DNA from: WTFY01 sp011523795
GTDB taxonomy: Bacteria > Pseudomonadota > Gammaproteobacteria > UBA4575
Length of the DNA: 64,000 bases
Assembly: GCA_965207475.1 (NCBI GenBank)
Contig: OZ242278.1
Span: forward strand, 1,860,001 to 1,924,000
Direction of reading: 5' to 3'
Made by a program: the position numbers and the translations under genes. Below are positions 9,316-18,224 of this stretch, piece by piece. How positions within the stretch are numbered: position 1 is the first letter of the stretch; each line of letters opens with the position of its first letter. The notes under the pieces were generated by a model. That model was not told the DNA's origin. It saw nothing but the letters and a program-made list of their open reading frames with translations, and searched no databases.

Positions 9316-10554
9316 TCAGTTTGGCCGGTTTTCAGACCGGGTTGGACGGCTGTACCGGTTGTGAATGTATTCGTCCACGATGTTCTGGAAGTCCATGGCA
9401 ATGTTTTCACCCCGCAGGGTGGTGAACTTGCTTCCGTCTACATGCACGACTGCGACGGGAGCCTCGCCGGTGCCTGGCAGACTGATACCAATGTCCGCAT
9501 GCTTGCTTTCTCCAGGGCCATTCACGACACAGCCCATGACTGCAACCTTCATGGCTTCGACTCCCGGGTATTGCTGCTTCCACTTGGGCATGTTCATCTG
9601 CAGATACCCCTGGATGTCTGCCGCCAGGTGCTGGAAGAACTCGCTGGTAGTACGACCGCATCCGGGACAGGCTGTAACGGCTGGTGTGAATGAACGCAGT
9701 TCCAGGGACTGCAGGACCTGTTGTGCCACGCGTACTTCCTGGGTACGGTCACCCCCTGGCTCGGGTGTCAGTGAGATTCGAATCGTGTCGCCGATTCCTT
9801 CCAGCAGCAATATAGACAACGCAGCGGAGGATACCACCACACCTTTGGTTCCCATACCGGCCTCGGTCAGACCCAGGTGCAGCGCATAATCACAGCGTGC
9901 AGCAAGGTCTCTGTACACGCTGACCAGCGCCCGGACCTGGCTTAACTTGCAGGACAGGATGATCCTGTCATGGGCCAGCCCGATCTGTTCAGCCAGTACG
10001 GCACTTTCCATAGCCGATGCGATAAGTGCCTCATGCATGACTTCAGGGAGAGACCTGGGCTCGGGCAATTTCGAGTTGTCATCCAGTTTTCTCGCAAGCA
10101 GGTCCTGGTCCAGGCTCCCCCAGTTGACGCCTATGCGTACAGGCTTGTTGTTTCGGCACGCGATTTCCACGATTTCACAGAACTGCTTGTCATGCAGGTT
10201 GCCACGGCCGACATTGCCGGGATTGATACGATACTTGTCCAGGGCCTGGGCACACTCGGAGTATTTTTTCAGCAAGCGGTTGCCGTTGAAATGGAAGTCC
10301 CCTACCAGGGGAACCTTGATCCCTCTGGCCATGAGACGGTTCCTGATTTCCGGTACTGCCCGGGCAGCTTCCTTGTCATTGACCGTAATCCTGACGATTT
10401 CAGACCCGGCTTCTGCAAGGGCTGCAACCTGTTCAGTCGTTTTGTCGATGTCTGCCGTGTGGGTATTGGTCATGGACTGTACAACGATGGGAGACTGGCC
10501 TCCTACCGAGACGTCGCCCACCTGCACGGTTGTGCTTTTGCGTCGGGTAATCAC
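9316..10554 (-). CDS. ispG: 4-hydroxy-3-methylbut-2-en-1-yl diphosphate synthase (IspG/GcpE)
   Basis: IspG is a [4Fe-4S] enzyme of the methylerythritol phosphate isoprenoid pathway. The 412-residue product has the N-terminal motif VGDVSVGGQSPIVVQSMTNT, DFHFNG, and the cluster-binding cysteines in CPGCGRTTSEFF and VMGCVVNGPGE. In many gammaproteobacteria ispG lies between rodZ and hisS; here that junction (about 34.2 kb) lacks it and the gene stands alone, convergent with fadD. The predicted N-terminus is about normal. Confidence 0.96.
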   Translation of the reverse strand: MITRRKSTTVQVGDVSVGGQSPIVVQSMTNTHTADIDKTTEQVAALAEAGSEIVRITVNDKEAARAVPEIRNRLMARGIKVPLVGDFHFNGNRLLKKYSECAQALDKYRINPGNVGRGNLHDKQFCEIVEIACRNNKPVRIGVNWGSLDQDLLARKLDDNSKLPEPRSLPEVMHEALIASAMESAVLAEQIGLAHDRIILSCKLSQVRALVSVYRDLAARCDYALHLGLTEAGMGTKGVVVSSAALSILLLEGIGDTIRISLTPEPGGDRTQEVRVAQQVLQSLELRSFTPAVTACPGCGRTTSEFFQHLAADIQGYLQMNMPKWKQQYPGVEAMKVAVMGCVVNGPGESKHADIGISLPGTGEAPVAVVHVDGSKFTTLRGENIAMDFQNIVDEYIHNRYSRPTRSENRPN

Positions 10555-10867
10555 TTTTGTTATCCGGGTATCATTTCAACTGTGGGTCCTGGTGAGGCGT
10601 ATGTCCAATTGTATCCGAACTGGACCTGACTGCAATCTGGAATGCAAACCCTGTTCCAGATACAGTGAGCGTCTTGCCTTTCTGGATTTCAGTTAGAATT
10701 TGGGTACATACAATCAGACACAGGAGCCTTGGCTGAATGAACCGGTCAATGCACCTGTGGGTTCAGTGAGCGGGGTGTATCATGGGTGCACGCTAAATGG
10801 TATCGAAAAATATTAATGTATCAGGCAGTTATCCGGTTACCGGGATAATGACACGGGAGTATGAGTG
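10555..10867. other. Intergenic region between ispG and a small membrane-protein gene
   Basis: This 313-base divergent region contains no coherent reading frame. It should carry the promoters for ispG (minus) and for the small gene on the plus strand, but I see no clear -35/-10 pair. A near-palindrome (ATCCGGTTACCGGGAT) lies at about 10830-10845, just before the plus-strand gene. Confidence 0.4.
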
Positions 10868-11200
10868 ATGAAAAAAGAACTAGGTCTTGAGGAGCGGGTA
10901 CAGAAGCTGGAACGTACACTGCGGACGGTCAGGATAGCCATTATCATCTTTGTAGGATTCCTGATCTACGATGTGATTTCCCGGGACTCGGGCTCAAGCA
11001 TCATCTTTGCTGACAAGATCAAGTCCAGGGAGTTTGTGCTGCTGGGTCCAGGTGATCAGCCTGTGGGTCACTGGGACTACAAGCATACTAACGGGTTCAA
11101 GATGTATTCGAAAGAAGGTGACCATATTGTGCTGACTCCGGAGGCCGTCACATTTTACCAGGACCGGCTCAATCCGGTTGTTCGAACAAAATTTGAGTAA
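10868..11200 (+). CDS. Single-pass membrane protein of unknown function
   Basis: The product (110 aa) has a charged helical N-terminus (residues 1-20, LGLEERVQKLERTLRTVR), one membrane span (about 21-40, IAIIIFVGFLIYDVI) and a ~70-residue extracytoplasmic part with FVLLGPGDQPVGHWDY. The ATG at 10868 is preferred over the adjacent GTG three bases earlier. I do not recognise a family. It precedes the ZrgA-type operon in the same direction but is separated from it by a promoter-like region, so it is probably transcribed on its own. Confidence 0.6.
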   Translation: MKKELGLEERVQKLERTLRTVRIAIIIFVGFLIYDVISRDSGSSIIFADKIKSREFVLLGPGDQPVGHWDYKHTNGFKMYSKEGDHIVLTPEAVTFYQDRLNPVVRTKFE

Positions 11201-11302
11201 CCTGCTGTCTGAGAATTCCGGGAGAAATGATTCGCCTGTAATGCACACCGAATCAACCACCTGACGGGAGCTGTTTTCTGTACCGCGTGCCCGGAAAGTG
11301 GA

Positions 11303-11340
11303 ACTTTGTATACCAAAACGTTACCTTATAATATTACATT
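11303..11340 (+). promoter_or_regulatory. Promoter with a Zur-like operator before the zrgA-type gene
   Basis: A consensus -10 box TATAAT lies at 11327-11332 with a weak -35 (TTTGTA, 11305-11310, spacing 16). Overlapping it at 11322-11340 is TACCTTATAATATTACATT. Its reverse complement fits the gammaproteobacterial Zur consensus (AATGTTATANTATAACATT) at roughly 14 of 18 defined positions by eye. A zinc-bound Zur dimer here would block RNA polymerase. The link is supported by the His-rich ZrgA-like product downstream. Confidence 0.5.
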
Positions 11341-11394
11341 ACCTGCGAACAGGCGTGTGCCGCTTCGCACACGGCTCTTTTGGAGAGAGAACCA

Positions 11395-12060
11395 ATGAAA
11401 CTCAAGTTTAGGCTGAATCGTGCAGACTGGATGCTGATTTTCATTATAGCGATACCCTTCATTCTTGTGCCTGCAACATTCGCTTCATCTGGGGAAGAGT
11501 ATCGTGAGCACGCGCCTCATGAGCATGGGCACGGTGCAATTGATATCGTAATGGAAGCTGAAGAGGTGGTGATAGAAATCAGGATCCCGGCGATGAACGT
11601 GGTGGGGTTTGAGCATGCCCCGCGAGACGACGAGGAACATGAGGCGATTCGCCAGGCCCTTGTACCGTTTGAAGACGCTTCATCTGCACTCGTGTTGCCC
11701 GGCGAAGCTGGATGTGAGGTCGAGAAAATCAGGGCAAGTATCGCTGGCATGACACACGAGAGCGAAAGGCACCTGGATGAAGCAGGTAATGGCCATGAGC
11801 AGCATGATCATGATACGCATGGGCATAAGGAACATGATCACGAGGAACATGAAGAGCAAGCCGATGAGGAAGATCATTCGGAACTGCATGCAGCATATCA
11901 TCTTCACTGTCATGTACCGGGGCAACTCCGGCAGGTTGATATGCGTGTGCTGAAGCATCTGCACGACATCGAAGAGATCGATGTGCGCCTGGTAACACCG
12001 GATGCACAAAGGGCGTTGACGCTGCATGCGGGAGAGACTGTCATCGAGTTGGTACCGTGA
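11395..12060 (+). CDS. zrgA: ZrgA-type (DUF2796) histidine-rich periplasmic zinc-binding protein
   Basis: The product (221 aa) has a signal peptide (MKLKFRLNRADW, then a hydrophobic stretch ending near ATFAS) and the DUF2796 pattern: HEHGHGAIDIVMEAEEVVIEI, then VVGFEHAPRDDEE. A long His/Glu/Asp-rich segment at about residues 130-175 (HEQHDHDTHGHKEHDHEEH) should bind zinc in the periplasm. The ATG at 11395 follows GGAGAG. ZrgA in Vibrio takes part in zinc uptake together with an ABC transporter; ABC transporter genes follow here too. The Zur-like box upstream fits zinc control. Confidence 0.8.
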   Translation: MKLKFRLNRADWMLIFIIAIPFILVPATFASSGEEYREHAPHEHGHGAIDIVMEAEEVVIEIRIPAMNVVGFEHAPRDDEEHEAIRQALVPFEDASSALVLPGEAGCEVEKIRASIAGMTHESERHLDEAGNGHEQHDHDTHGHKEHDHEEHEEQADEEDHSELHAAYHLHCHVPGQLRQVDMRVLKHLHDIEEIDVRLVTPDAQRALTLHAGETVIELVP

Positions 12061-12335
12061 CCTGTAACCGATTGGAAGGCAGAGTTGGTTCACTCCTGCA
12101 AGCTGTAGCAATACTGGGTGCCCGGTTCTCGCCCGCACGTTGAATGGCGGGATCGTGGAGGTACTGCCCGGTTTCCTGCATGACTGATATCATGAGGTGC
12201 TTGTCAAGGAATCCAGGGGCAGTAAGCGAATTGTGGGTGTTTCGAGTCAGCTCTTGCTGGCATGGGTGAGTGTGCAGGCCGCTACCGTCAGCTGTGGCGG
12301 GATTGTGCGCCTGGCATGAGAACAGGGTGAAGACG

Positions 12336-13049
12336 ATGACCGTAGAGGTCGATGGTATCCGGTTTGCCTGGAAACCCGGTCAACGCGATGTTGTCGACAT
12401 TGAATGTTTCCAGGTTTCAGCAGGGGAGCGGGTATTCATTGAAGGGCCGAGTGGCAGCGGCAAGAGCACGCTGTTCAGTTTGCTCGGGGGAGTCGTGAGT
12501 CCCCGGGAAGGAACTGTCCGGATTCTCCAGACCAATCTGTCGCGTATGCCCGCACACCGTCGTGATCTGTTCCGTGCGGATCACATCGGGTTCGTGTTCC
12601 AGATGTTCAATCTGGTGCCATACCTTTCGATGCTTGATAACGTCACGCTGCCATGCCGCTTTTCACTTTTGCGTCGAAAGCGCGTGAGGTCACGGACGGG
12701 ATCACCCGAAGCCGAAGCCCGTCGCCTGCTCGACCGTCTCGGACTCGACCAGCACGAGTTGCATGGGCGGCCCGTGACGGACCTCAGCATCGGCCAGCAG
12801 CAGCGAGTCGCCATTGCCCGGGCACTCATTGGAGCGCCTGAGCTGATCATGGCCGATGAACCAACATCTTCTCTTGATGAGGGTACACGCGAGCGTTTCC
12901 TGGAAGTATTGACAGCTCAGTGTGACGAGATGGGTGCATCCCTTCTGTTCGCGAGTCATGATATGCGGCTCAGCAGCATGTTTGATCGCAGGGTGTCTCT
13001 CATCGAGTTAAACCGGGCTGCTCCCGGACAGCCCAAGGAACCCACGTGA
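12336..13049 (+). CDS. ABC transporter ATP-binding protein of the ZrgA-type locus
   Basis: This 237-residue ATPase belongs to the MacB/LolD-like class that pairs with FtsX-type permeases. Walker A GPSGSGKST is at residues 37-45, the Q-loop region reads HIGFVFQMFNLVPYLS, the signature is LSIGQQQR (a common variant of LSGGQ), and Walker B is LIMADEPTSSLD. The start at 12336 (MTVEVDG) gives a normal N-terminus. With the permease downstream it probably forms the transporter served by the His-rich protein; zinc as substrate is inferred from that neighbour. Confidence 0.85.
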   Translation: MTVEVDGIRFAWKPGQRDVVDIECFQVSAGERVFIEGPSGSGKSTLFSLLGGVVSPREGTVRILQTNLSRMPAHRRDLFRADHIGFVFQMFNLVPYLSMLDNVTLPCRFSLLRRKRVRSRTGSPEAEARRLLDRLGLDQHELHGRPVTDLSIGQQQRVAIARALIGAPELIMADEPTSSLDEGTRERFLEVLTAQCDEMGASLLFASHDMRLSSMFDRRVSLIELNRAAPGQPKEPT

Positions 13050-13149
13050 AAAAGTGTAGTGCCTGGAGAGGGTGTGCGATGCAAAGAAAGAGGACCAAGG
13101 ATCATGGCTTGAGCAAATCCCTGAATGTTCTTCTGCAAGCGGACGGTCC

Positions 13150-14409
13150 ATGGCGATCATTCGCCTAGCATTATTGAGCATGCTGAACCGTCGTGTCACG
13201 GCGGGGCTGACACTTCTCGCGATCGCACTCAGCATCGCGATGCTGCTTGGTGTGGAGAAAGTGCGTCGCGATGCGCGCGGTGCATTTGCCAACACCATAT
13301 CGGGCACGGACCTGATTGTCGGTGCGCCCAGTGGTGCTATCCAGCTCTTGCTCTACTCGATTTTCCGGATCGGGAATGCCACCAGCAATATTTCCTGGGA
13401 GAGTTACGAAGACGTCGCCGGCTTTCCCCGGGTCCGGTGGACGGTGCCGATTGCGCTTGGTGACTCACATCGAGGTTTCCGGGTGATGGGGACTTCAGGT
13501 GCCTACTTCGAGCACTACCGGTATGCCCGTACCGAATCACTGGCATTTTCAGAGGGCGCCCCGTTTGAAGATGTTTTCGATGCTGTACTTGGAGCGCAGG
13601 TTGCACAACGGCTTGGTTATGTTCTCGGTGACAAGCTCATTGTTTCCCACGGCGCCGGTGAAGTAAGCTTTCTGGATCACGACGACAAACCTTTCCGAGT
13701 GGCCGGGATTTTGGCGCCTACTGGGACTCCGGTCGACCGTACCGTGCATGTCAGTATTGAAGGCTTTACTGCGATGCATATTGATTGGCAAGCCGGTGCC
13801 CGGATACCCGGATTGACCATCTCCGCGGACGAGGCACGTGCCATGGATCTCACACCCAAGACCATCACTGCATTTCTTGTCGGGCTGGACAGGAAAATTT
13901 CCATTTTTTCCGTCCAGCGGAAAATCAATGAATATCGTGAAGAGCCGCTCCTCGCGATCATTCCTGGCGTGGCGCTGCAGGAGCTTTGGGATTTGATGAG
14001 TGTTGCAGAAAACGTGCTCCGGGTCGTGTCTTCCATGGTTGTCGTAACCGGCCTGCTCGGAATGCTGACCGTGATCCTGTCAAGTCTTGAGTCGAGGCGG
14101 CGTGAAATGGCAGTCCTGCGGTCCGTTGGGGCTCGACCCCTGCATGTCTTTACACTGTTCATGAGCGAGGCGATAATATTTTCACTGCTCGGAGCAGCTA
14201 TCGGGATAGCCTTGCTTTACGTGGCTGTACTGGTTGGCCAGCCAATTATGTCGCGAGAGTTCGGTCTGCATATTCCGGTTGAACTGCCTGCACTGGAAGA
14301 CTTGTGGATTATCGGTGCTGTAGTGTTGGCCGGTGGTGTGGCAGGCAGCATTCCTGCCATACGCGCCTATCGCCTGTCGCTCGCGGACGGTCTTTCAATC
14401 AGGAATTGA
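13150..14409 (+). CDS. FtsX-family ABC transporter permease of the ZrgA-type locus
   Basis: The product (419 aa) has the MacB/LolC layout: one N-terminal span (about residues 17-34), a large periplasmic domain, and three C-terminal spans starting with VVSSMVVVTGLLGMLTVI. The motif SLESRRREMAVLRSVGARPLHVFTLF, typical of FtsX-type permeases, follows the second span. The ATG at 13150 is chosen because it directly precedes the amphipathic N-terminus. This class usually moves lipids, peptides or drives envelope proteins, so its role in metal transport is less certain than the operon suggests. Confidence 0.83.
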   Translation: MAIIRLALLSMLNRRVTAGLTLLAIALSIAMLLGVEKVRRDARGAFANTISGTDLIVGAPSGAIQLLLYSIFRIGNATSNISWESYEDVAGFPRVRWTVPIALGDSHRGFRVMGTSGAYFEHYRYARTESLAFSEGAPFEDVFDAVLGAQVAQRLGYVLGDKLIVSHGAGEVSFLDHDDKPFRVAGILAPTGTPVDRTVHVSIEGFTAMHIDWQAGARIPGLTISADEARAMDLTPKTITAFLVGLDRKISIFSVQRKINEYREEPLLAIIPGVALQELWDLMSVAENVLRVVSSMVVVTGLLGMLTVILSSLESRRREMAVLRSVGARPLHVFTLFMSEAIIFSLLGAAIGIALLYVAVLVGQPIMSREFGLHIPVELPALEDLWIIGAVVLAGGVAGSIPAIRAYRLSLADGLSIRN

Positions 14410-14411
14410 AC

Positions 14412-14981
14412 ATGCTCACACAACCTCTACAGGCCTTTGCGGTTACTGCAGCAGTAACTGTCACGATTGCACTGTCCTTCGCGTCCACCATCACGCAGGC
14501 AGCAGCCCAGGACGAGGTGCGAAATCTCGAATGGGAAGATCTCATGCCCGAAGACTGGGATCCCATGCTTGAGCTTGAGCTGTTGTTGGGAGATTTCGAA
14601 CAAGATCTCCCTGACGACGATGCTCGAGCTGAGGAGCTGTACGAAGCCTATCTGGATGCGGCCCGGCAGGCGCCCGTAGTCAGTGAGCTTGACGGGCAAA
14701 GGGTGCGGCTTCCGGGGTTCGTCATACCACTCGACTTCGAAGGTACGGATACCTCTGAGTTCCTGCTCGTCCCCTTCTTTGGGGCCTGTATCCATGTGCC
14801 TCCACCACCATCAAACCAGATCGTCTACGTGAAGACAACTTTGGGTTATCCGCTGGACGAGCTGTTTGACCCGGTATGGGTGACAGGAGTGATCAGCACC
14901 CTGGGGCACCTGAACGATATCGGTGACGCCGGATACACCATGCAGGCTACACGTATCGAGCCGTACTCGTGGGAATATTGA
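14412..14981 (+). CDS. DUF3299 periplasmic protein of the ZrgA-type locus
   Basis: The product (189 aa) has a signal peptide (ending near ITQAAA) and then the DUF3299 pattern: the block LDGQRVRLPGFVIPLDFEG, FLLVPFFGACIHVPPPPSNQIVYV, and GYTMQATRIEPYSW. The PPPPxNQ element with a nearby Cys and His is the conserved core and could hold a metal. The gene starts two bases after the permease stop, so the two are probably co-translated. The same four-part set (DUF2796, ABC ATPase, FtsX permease, DUF3299) recurs in zinc-regulated operons of other gammaproteobacteria. Confidence 0.8.
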   Translation: MLTQPLQAFAVTAAVTVTIALSFASTITQAAAQDEVRNLEWEDLMPEDWDPMLELELLLGDFEQDLPDDDARAEELYEAYLDAARQAPVVSELDGQRVRLPGFVIPLDFEGTDTSEFLLVPFFGACIHVPPPPSNQIVYVKTTLGYPLDELFDPVWVTGVISTLGHLNDIGDAGYTMQATRIEPYSWEY

Positions 14982-15043
14982 GTACGCTGAGGACACGGGT
15001 CAGGTCACTCACGTGTCAACTGTACCGATTTCTGTCAAAGCAC

Positions 15044-15061
15044 TGACTGGCCGGCCAGTCA
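15044..15061. repeat. Perfect 18-bp palindrome
   Basis: TGACTGGCCGGCCAGTCA is self-complementary with no loop and lies between the DUF3299 gene and a convergent small gene. The lack of a loop and of a T run argues against a simple terminator; a binding site for a dimeric protein is possible. Confidence 0.6.
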
Positions 15062-15102
15062 TGGGGAGAAGACCCTGTACCGGGGCTGGCACATGAGTGG
15101 CT

Positions 15103-15321
15103 TTATCCTCTCCTGTTTGAATATCCCCTGATTGCTAGAATTATCACGCCACCCGTCCATATGATGGCACCGCCCAGTACGCCGAGCAGTAAGATCGCCT
15201 GAATCCCATCCGACACGGAAGATATCCCCATGGATGGCAATCGAGTCAGCAGGACTGCCATCGCTCCCAGTGAAGCAATAAACGCGCTGCCAACCAGGAA
15301 CATATAGAGCCAAAATTTCAA
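15103..15321 (-). CDS. Small two-span membrane protein, unknown
   Basis: The product (72 aa from TTG at 15321, or 66 aa from ATG at 15303) has two membrane spans: LYMFLVGSAFIASLGAMAVLL and AILLLGVLGGAIIWTGGVIILAI, then a short basic tail (RGYSNRRG). No family is recognised. It is convergent with the zinc operon and divergent from the porin gene. The hydrophobic pattern and positive C-terminus support a real protein; the start is uncertain because no strong ribosome binding site decides it. Confidence 0.5.
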   Translation of the reverse strand: MKFWLYMFLVGSAFIASLGAMAVLLTRLPSMGISSVSDGIQAILLLGVLGGAIIWTGGVIILAIRGYSNRRG

Positions 15322-15571
15322 TTTAAGGGCCTCGTACTGATCGGAGCAAAAAAGGATTCATGGCCGGCAGCAAAAATTTGAAAATCCTGCAGTCAGTATC
15401 ACACTGAAAATCATTATACGCAAAGAGCGTTTAATTCTGCTAAACAAGTAACCTGTATGAGTTGCCTGAAGGGTGCCAAAGGTTGTCCTAGATGAACTTC
15501 TCGGTCCAGCCCTGCCGTCCCGGTGTTTGTGAGGAGAACACCATTCTCACTCGATTGGCCTGCAAACAATG

Positions 15572-15601
15572 TTGCAAATAATAATAATAATCATTTATAC
15601 T
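15572..15601 (+). promoter_or_regulatory. Promoter with overlapping Fur-like box before the porin operon
   Basis: A -35 TTGCAA (15572-15577) and -10 TATACT (15596-15601) are separated by 18 bases. Between and over them at 15580-15598 lies AATAATAATAATCATTTAT, matching the 19-bp Fur consensus GATAATGATAATCATTATC at 14 positions, including the core ATAATCATT. Fur-Fe(II) bound here would repress the porin and the flavoprotein genes downstream. Confidence 0.62.
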
Positions 15602-15642
15602 ATAAGTCTATTTGTTAACTGCATTATTCTAGGAAATCCCCG

Positions 15643-16878
15643 ATGATGAAATTGAAAACCCTTCTGGCGCTTATTTTGGTGATCCTGGCCTTCCCCGCTT
15701 ATGCGGAAAAAATAATGGTGGACCGAGAGGAATACGAAAGCCTCAAGCAGGCTGTAGAACATCTGATGACCCAGCAAAAGGGAATGATGGAAAAGGCTGC
15801 ACGTTCTGAAGAAATGGCGAATGAAGCTACCGAACTTGCTACGGCTGCTGTAGAGGCGGTTGAAGATGAGTCCGGAGGACTCCTGGAAGGTATTACTATC
15901 GGTGGATACGGTGAAGTGCATTATAACAATCACGAAGCAGACGACAGTAGCCGGGACAAGGATGATGCAGACATCCACCGTTACGTAATATTCCTGAACA
16001 AGGACTTCAATGACGATTTACGATTTGTATCCGAGTTTGAAATCGAGCATGGTGGGGTGGAACCCGATGGTGACCCGCTGGGCGGCGAGGTTGAGATGGA
16101 ACAGGCATATATTGAGCATGACTTGAACAACGACCAGACACAGATTCGTGGAGGTGTCTTTCTTGTTCCAGTCGGAATATTGAACGAAACACATGAACCG
16201 CCAACATTTTACGGGGTTGAACGAAATGGTGTAGAAGCCGCCATCATCCCGACCACTTGGTGGGAAATCGGTTTAGGTGCCACGCATCGCTGGGACAATG
16301 GATTCAGTGCAGACCTTGCCTTGCATACCGGGCTGAAGATTCCTGACAGCGGCCGGATCCGCAGTGGTCGGCAAAAGGCATCCAATGTAGACGCCAACGA
16401 TTTGGCCACGACCGCGCGGTTGCGTTACACGGGCATTCAGGGTCTGGAGCTCGGCGCATCGATTCAGTACCAAAAAGATGCCAACCAAGAAGGAGGCAGT
16501 TTGATAGATGATGCGATGCTGTACGCATTTCATGGGATTTACAATCGCGGCCCGTTCGGCCTGCGTGCGCTGTACGCTGAATGGGATATTGATGGTGACA
16601 TTAAAGATGAGCCAGGGGATCTGGACTACCAATTTGGCTGGTATATCGAACCCAGCTACAAACCCCTGGATTCGTTCGGCGTGTATGCGCGGTATCAGGA
16701 AGTGGAAGGTGCACGTGTGCAGGACCAGTTCAGTCAGTGGGAACTCGGATTCAACTGGTGGGTGCATCCTAATGCAGTTGTCAAAGCCAATTACCTTGAC
16801 CGGACTCACGATCCTGAAGCTGAAGCCCAAGGTCGGGACTTCGACGGCTTTGATCTCGGTATAGGCTACATGTTCTAA
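15643..16878 (+). CDS. Outer-membrane porin, OprO/OprP-like, Fur-box controlled
   Basis: The product (411 aa) has a signal peptide (MMKLKTLLALILVILAFPAYA), a short coiled-coil-like helix (about residues 22-70) as seen in some trimeric porins, then a beta-barrel rich in alternating strands (GGYGEVHYNN, FVSEFEIEHGG, FDGFDLGIGYMF) ending in Phe as outer-membrane proteins do. It resembles phosphate-selective-porin type proteins. Two adjacent ATGs (15643, 15646) could start it. The Fur-like box suggests uptake of an iron-related or anionic substrate in iron limitation, but the substrate cannot be read. Confidence 0.78.
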   Translation: MMKLKTLLALILVILAFPAYAEKIMVDREEYESLKQAVEHLMTQQKGMMEKAARSEEMANEATELATAAVEAVEDESGGLLEGITIGGYGEVHYNNHEADDSSRDKDDADIHRYVIFLNKDFNDDLRFVSEFEIEHGGVEPDGDPLGGEVEMEQAYIEHDLNNDQTQIRGGVFLVPVGILNETHEPPTFYGVERNGVEAAIIPTTWWEIGLGATHRWDNGFSADLALHTGLKIPDSGRIRSGRQKASNVDANDLATTARLRYTGIQGLELGASIQYQKDANQEGGSLIDDAMLYAFHGIYNRGPFGLRALYAEWDIDGDIKDEPGDLDYQFGWYIEPSYKPLDSFGVYARYQEVEGARVQDQFSQWELGFNWWVHPNAVVKANYLDRTHDPEAEAQGRDFDGFDLGIGYMF

Positions 16879-16959
16879 TTCGGGAACTCTTTTGCTAACC
16901 GGGCAAACATCCCGGTACAGGAGAAGGCTTTATTCATTACTAAGCACGAAACTCCAGAC

Positions 16960-17481
16960 ATGATCATGAAAGGGATTTTATGCGGTGTCATGCTTTTGCA
17001 CGCCGCCGGTACATTGCTGGCGGCAGATCAGGTTTACCAGACACCCGAAGAATTTCTGTCCCTCACGTTTGGCGATATTCCTGATAGACAACATCTCATA
17101 CTGAAGGGCGATCTTGCCAAACAGGTGCGAAGCATTCTTGGGCATCGTTACAAGAAAATACGTGTGCCTTACTGGCAGGAAGGCTGCCGTACCGCCTGGA
17201 TTCTGGAAGAAATTGGAAAGGAGCGTCCCATCACTACAGGTTTTGTCGTAAACTCTCAAGGCTTGGAAAAAGTCAAGGTTCTCATATTCCGTGAGAGTCG
17301 TGGCTGGGAAGTGAAACACGGTTATTTTGGCCGACAATTTATTCACGCCAAACTCAAGGGCCAGAAACTGGACCGACGGATTGACAATATCTCGGGAGCC
17401 ACACTATCTGTTCGGGCCGTGACCAATATTTCCAGGATGGCCCTGTTGCTGCACGATCATGTAACTGGGAATACTTGCTGA
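16960..17481 (+). CDS. Exported FMN-binding-domain protein with flavinylation motif
   Basis: The product (173 aa) carries a signal peptide (MIMKGILCGVMLLHAAGTLLA) and an FMN-bind type domain. The block RRIDNISGATLSVRAVTN contains the target pattern for covalent FMN attachment by ApbE: D142, then S145-G-A-T148, with T148 the expected phosphoester-linked residue. EEIGKERPITTGFVV and LIFRESRGWEVKHGYFGRQF are also typical. It follows the porin by about 80 bases (a small ACCGGG/CCCGGT hairpin lies at 16898-16916), and ApbE is encoded two genes on. It should be a periplasmic one- or two-electron carrier. Confidence 0.85.
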   Translation: MIMKGILCGVMLLHAAGTLLAADQVYQTPEEFLSLTFGDIPDRQHLILKGDLAKQVRSILGHRYKKIRVPYWQEGCRTAWILEEIGKERPITTGFVVNSQGLEKVKVLIFRESRGWEVKHGYFGRQFIHAKLKGQKLDRRIDNISGATLSVRAVTNISRMALLLHDHVTGNTC

Positions 17482-17506
17482 ATCATTGTTTAGCAGCATT
17501 TGCGCC

Positions 17507-18223
17507 ATGCCAACGAAGCTCTTTATCTGGCACCGCAGGATTGGACTATGCGCTGTACTTTTCTTGGTATTCCTGGTAGTCACGGGGATCGTACTTCAGC
17601 ACAGTGATGGCCTCAGCCTGCCTTCGAAGTTTCTGACCAACACCTGGTTGCTAAGGTACTACGGTATCAAGCCGAACCGTATCACAACATACCAACTCAT
17701 GGATCATACTGTCTCCCATGCAGGAGAAACCATTTACCTGTCAGGAAAACCGGTCGACTTCCCGGTTGATGTACTCCATGGTGCGGTAACCCTCAATGAC
17801 CAAATCGTGATAGCTACCTCAGATTCCATCGTTGTTTGTGATCGTGATGGTGAGCTTATAGATGAAATCACTATGCTCGACGGCTTGAGCGATGCACCTC
17901 TTGCTATCGCGTTGACTGAAGACCGGAGTCTGGCAATTCGCGGAGCAACCGGGTACTGGAAAGCGGATTCCAGCTTCATGAAATGGAATGCGTTTGATGG
18001 ATCACTGATCACCTGGGCCATACCGTCATCCACAATGCCTGCATTGAGAAAAATAATTGAATCCCAGGATATGGGAAGGCAGATAAACCTGGAAAGGTTT
18101 TTACTGGACATGCACAGCGGACGTTTTTTTGGCAGGTATGGGGTGTATGTGGTAGATGCAGCAGCGATATTTCTGCTCATTCTCGCTGCCACCGGAATTG
18201 GGTTGTGGGTATTACGCCGTTAA
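17507..18223 (+). CDS. PepSY-TM-like membrane protein of the flavoprotein locus
   Basis: The product (238 aa) has an N-terminal span preceded by WHRRIG (about residues 8-33), a ~160-residue extracytoplasmic domain and a C-terminal span (VVDAAAIFLLILAATGIGLWVLRR) preceded by LLDMHSGRFFGRYG. The His residues just outside each span (WH, LDMHSG) recall PepSY-associated membrane proteins, where such His may bind heme. The ATG at 17507 gives this topology; the in-frame TTG upstream adds a poor N-terminus. It may pass electrons across the membrane to the FMN protein. Confidence 0.7.
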   Translation: MPTKLFIWHRRIGLCAVLFLVFLVVTGIVLQHSDGLSLPSKFLTNTWLLRYYGIKPNRITTYQLMDHTVSHAGETIYLSGKPVDFPVDVLHGAVTLNDQIVIATSDSIVVCDRDGELIDEITMLDGLSDAPLAIALTEDRSLAIRGATGYWKADSSFMKWNAFDGSLITWAIPSSTMPALRKIIESQDMGRQINLERFLLDMHSGRFFGRYGVYVVDAAAIFLLILAATGIGLWVLRR

Positions 18224-18224
18224 C

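Noticed and set aside
11750..11900. Repeat-like minus-strand frames opposite the His-rich segment of the zrgA-type gene
   Set aside because: They are mirror images of CAT/GAT/GAA-rich codons; the plus-strand gene has the signal peptide, ribosome binding site and family motifs.
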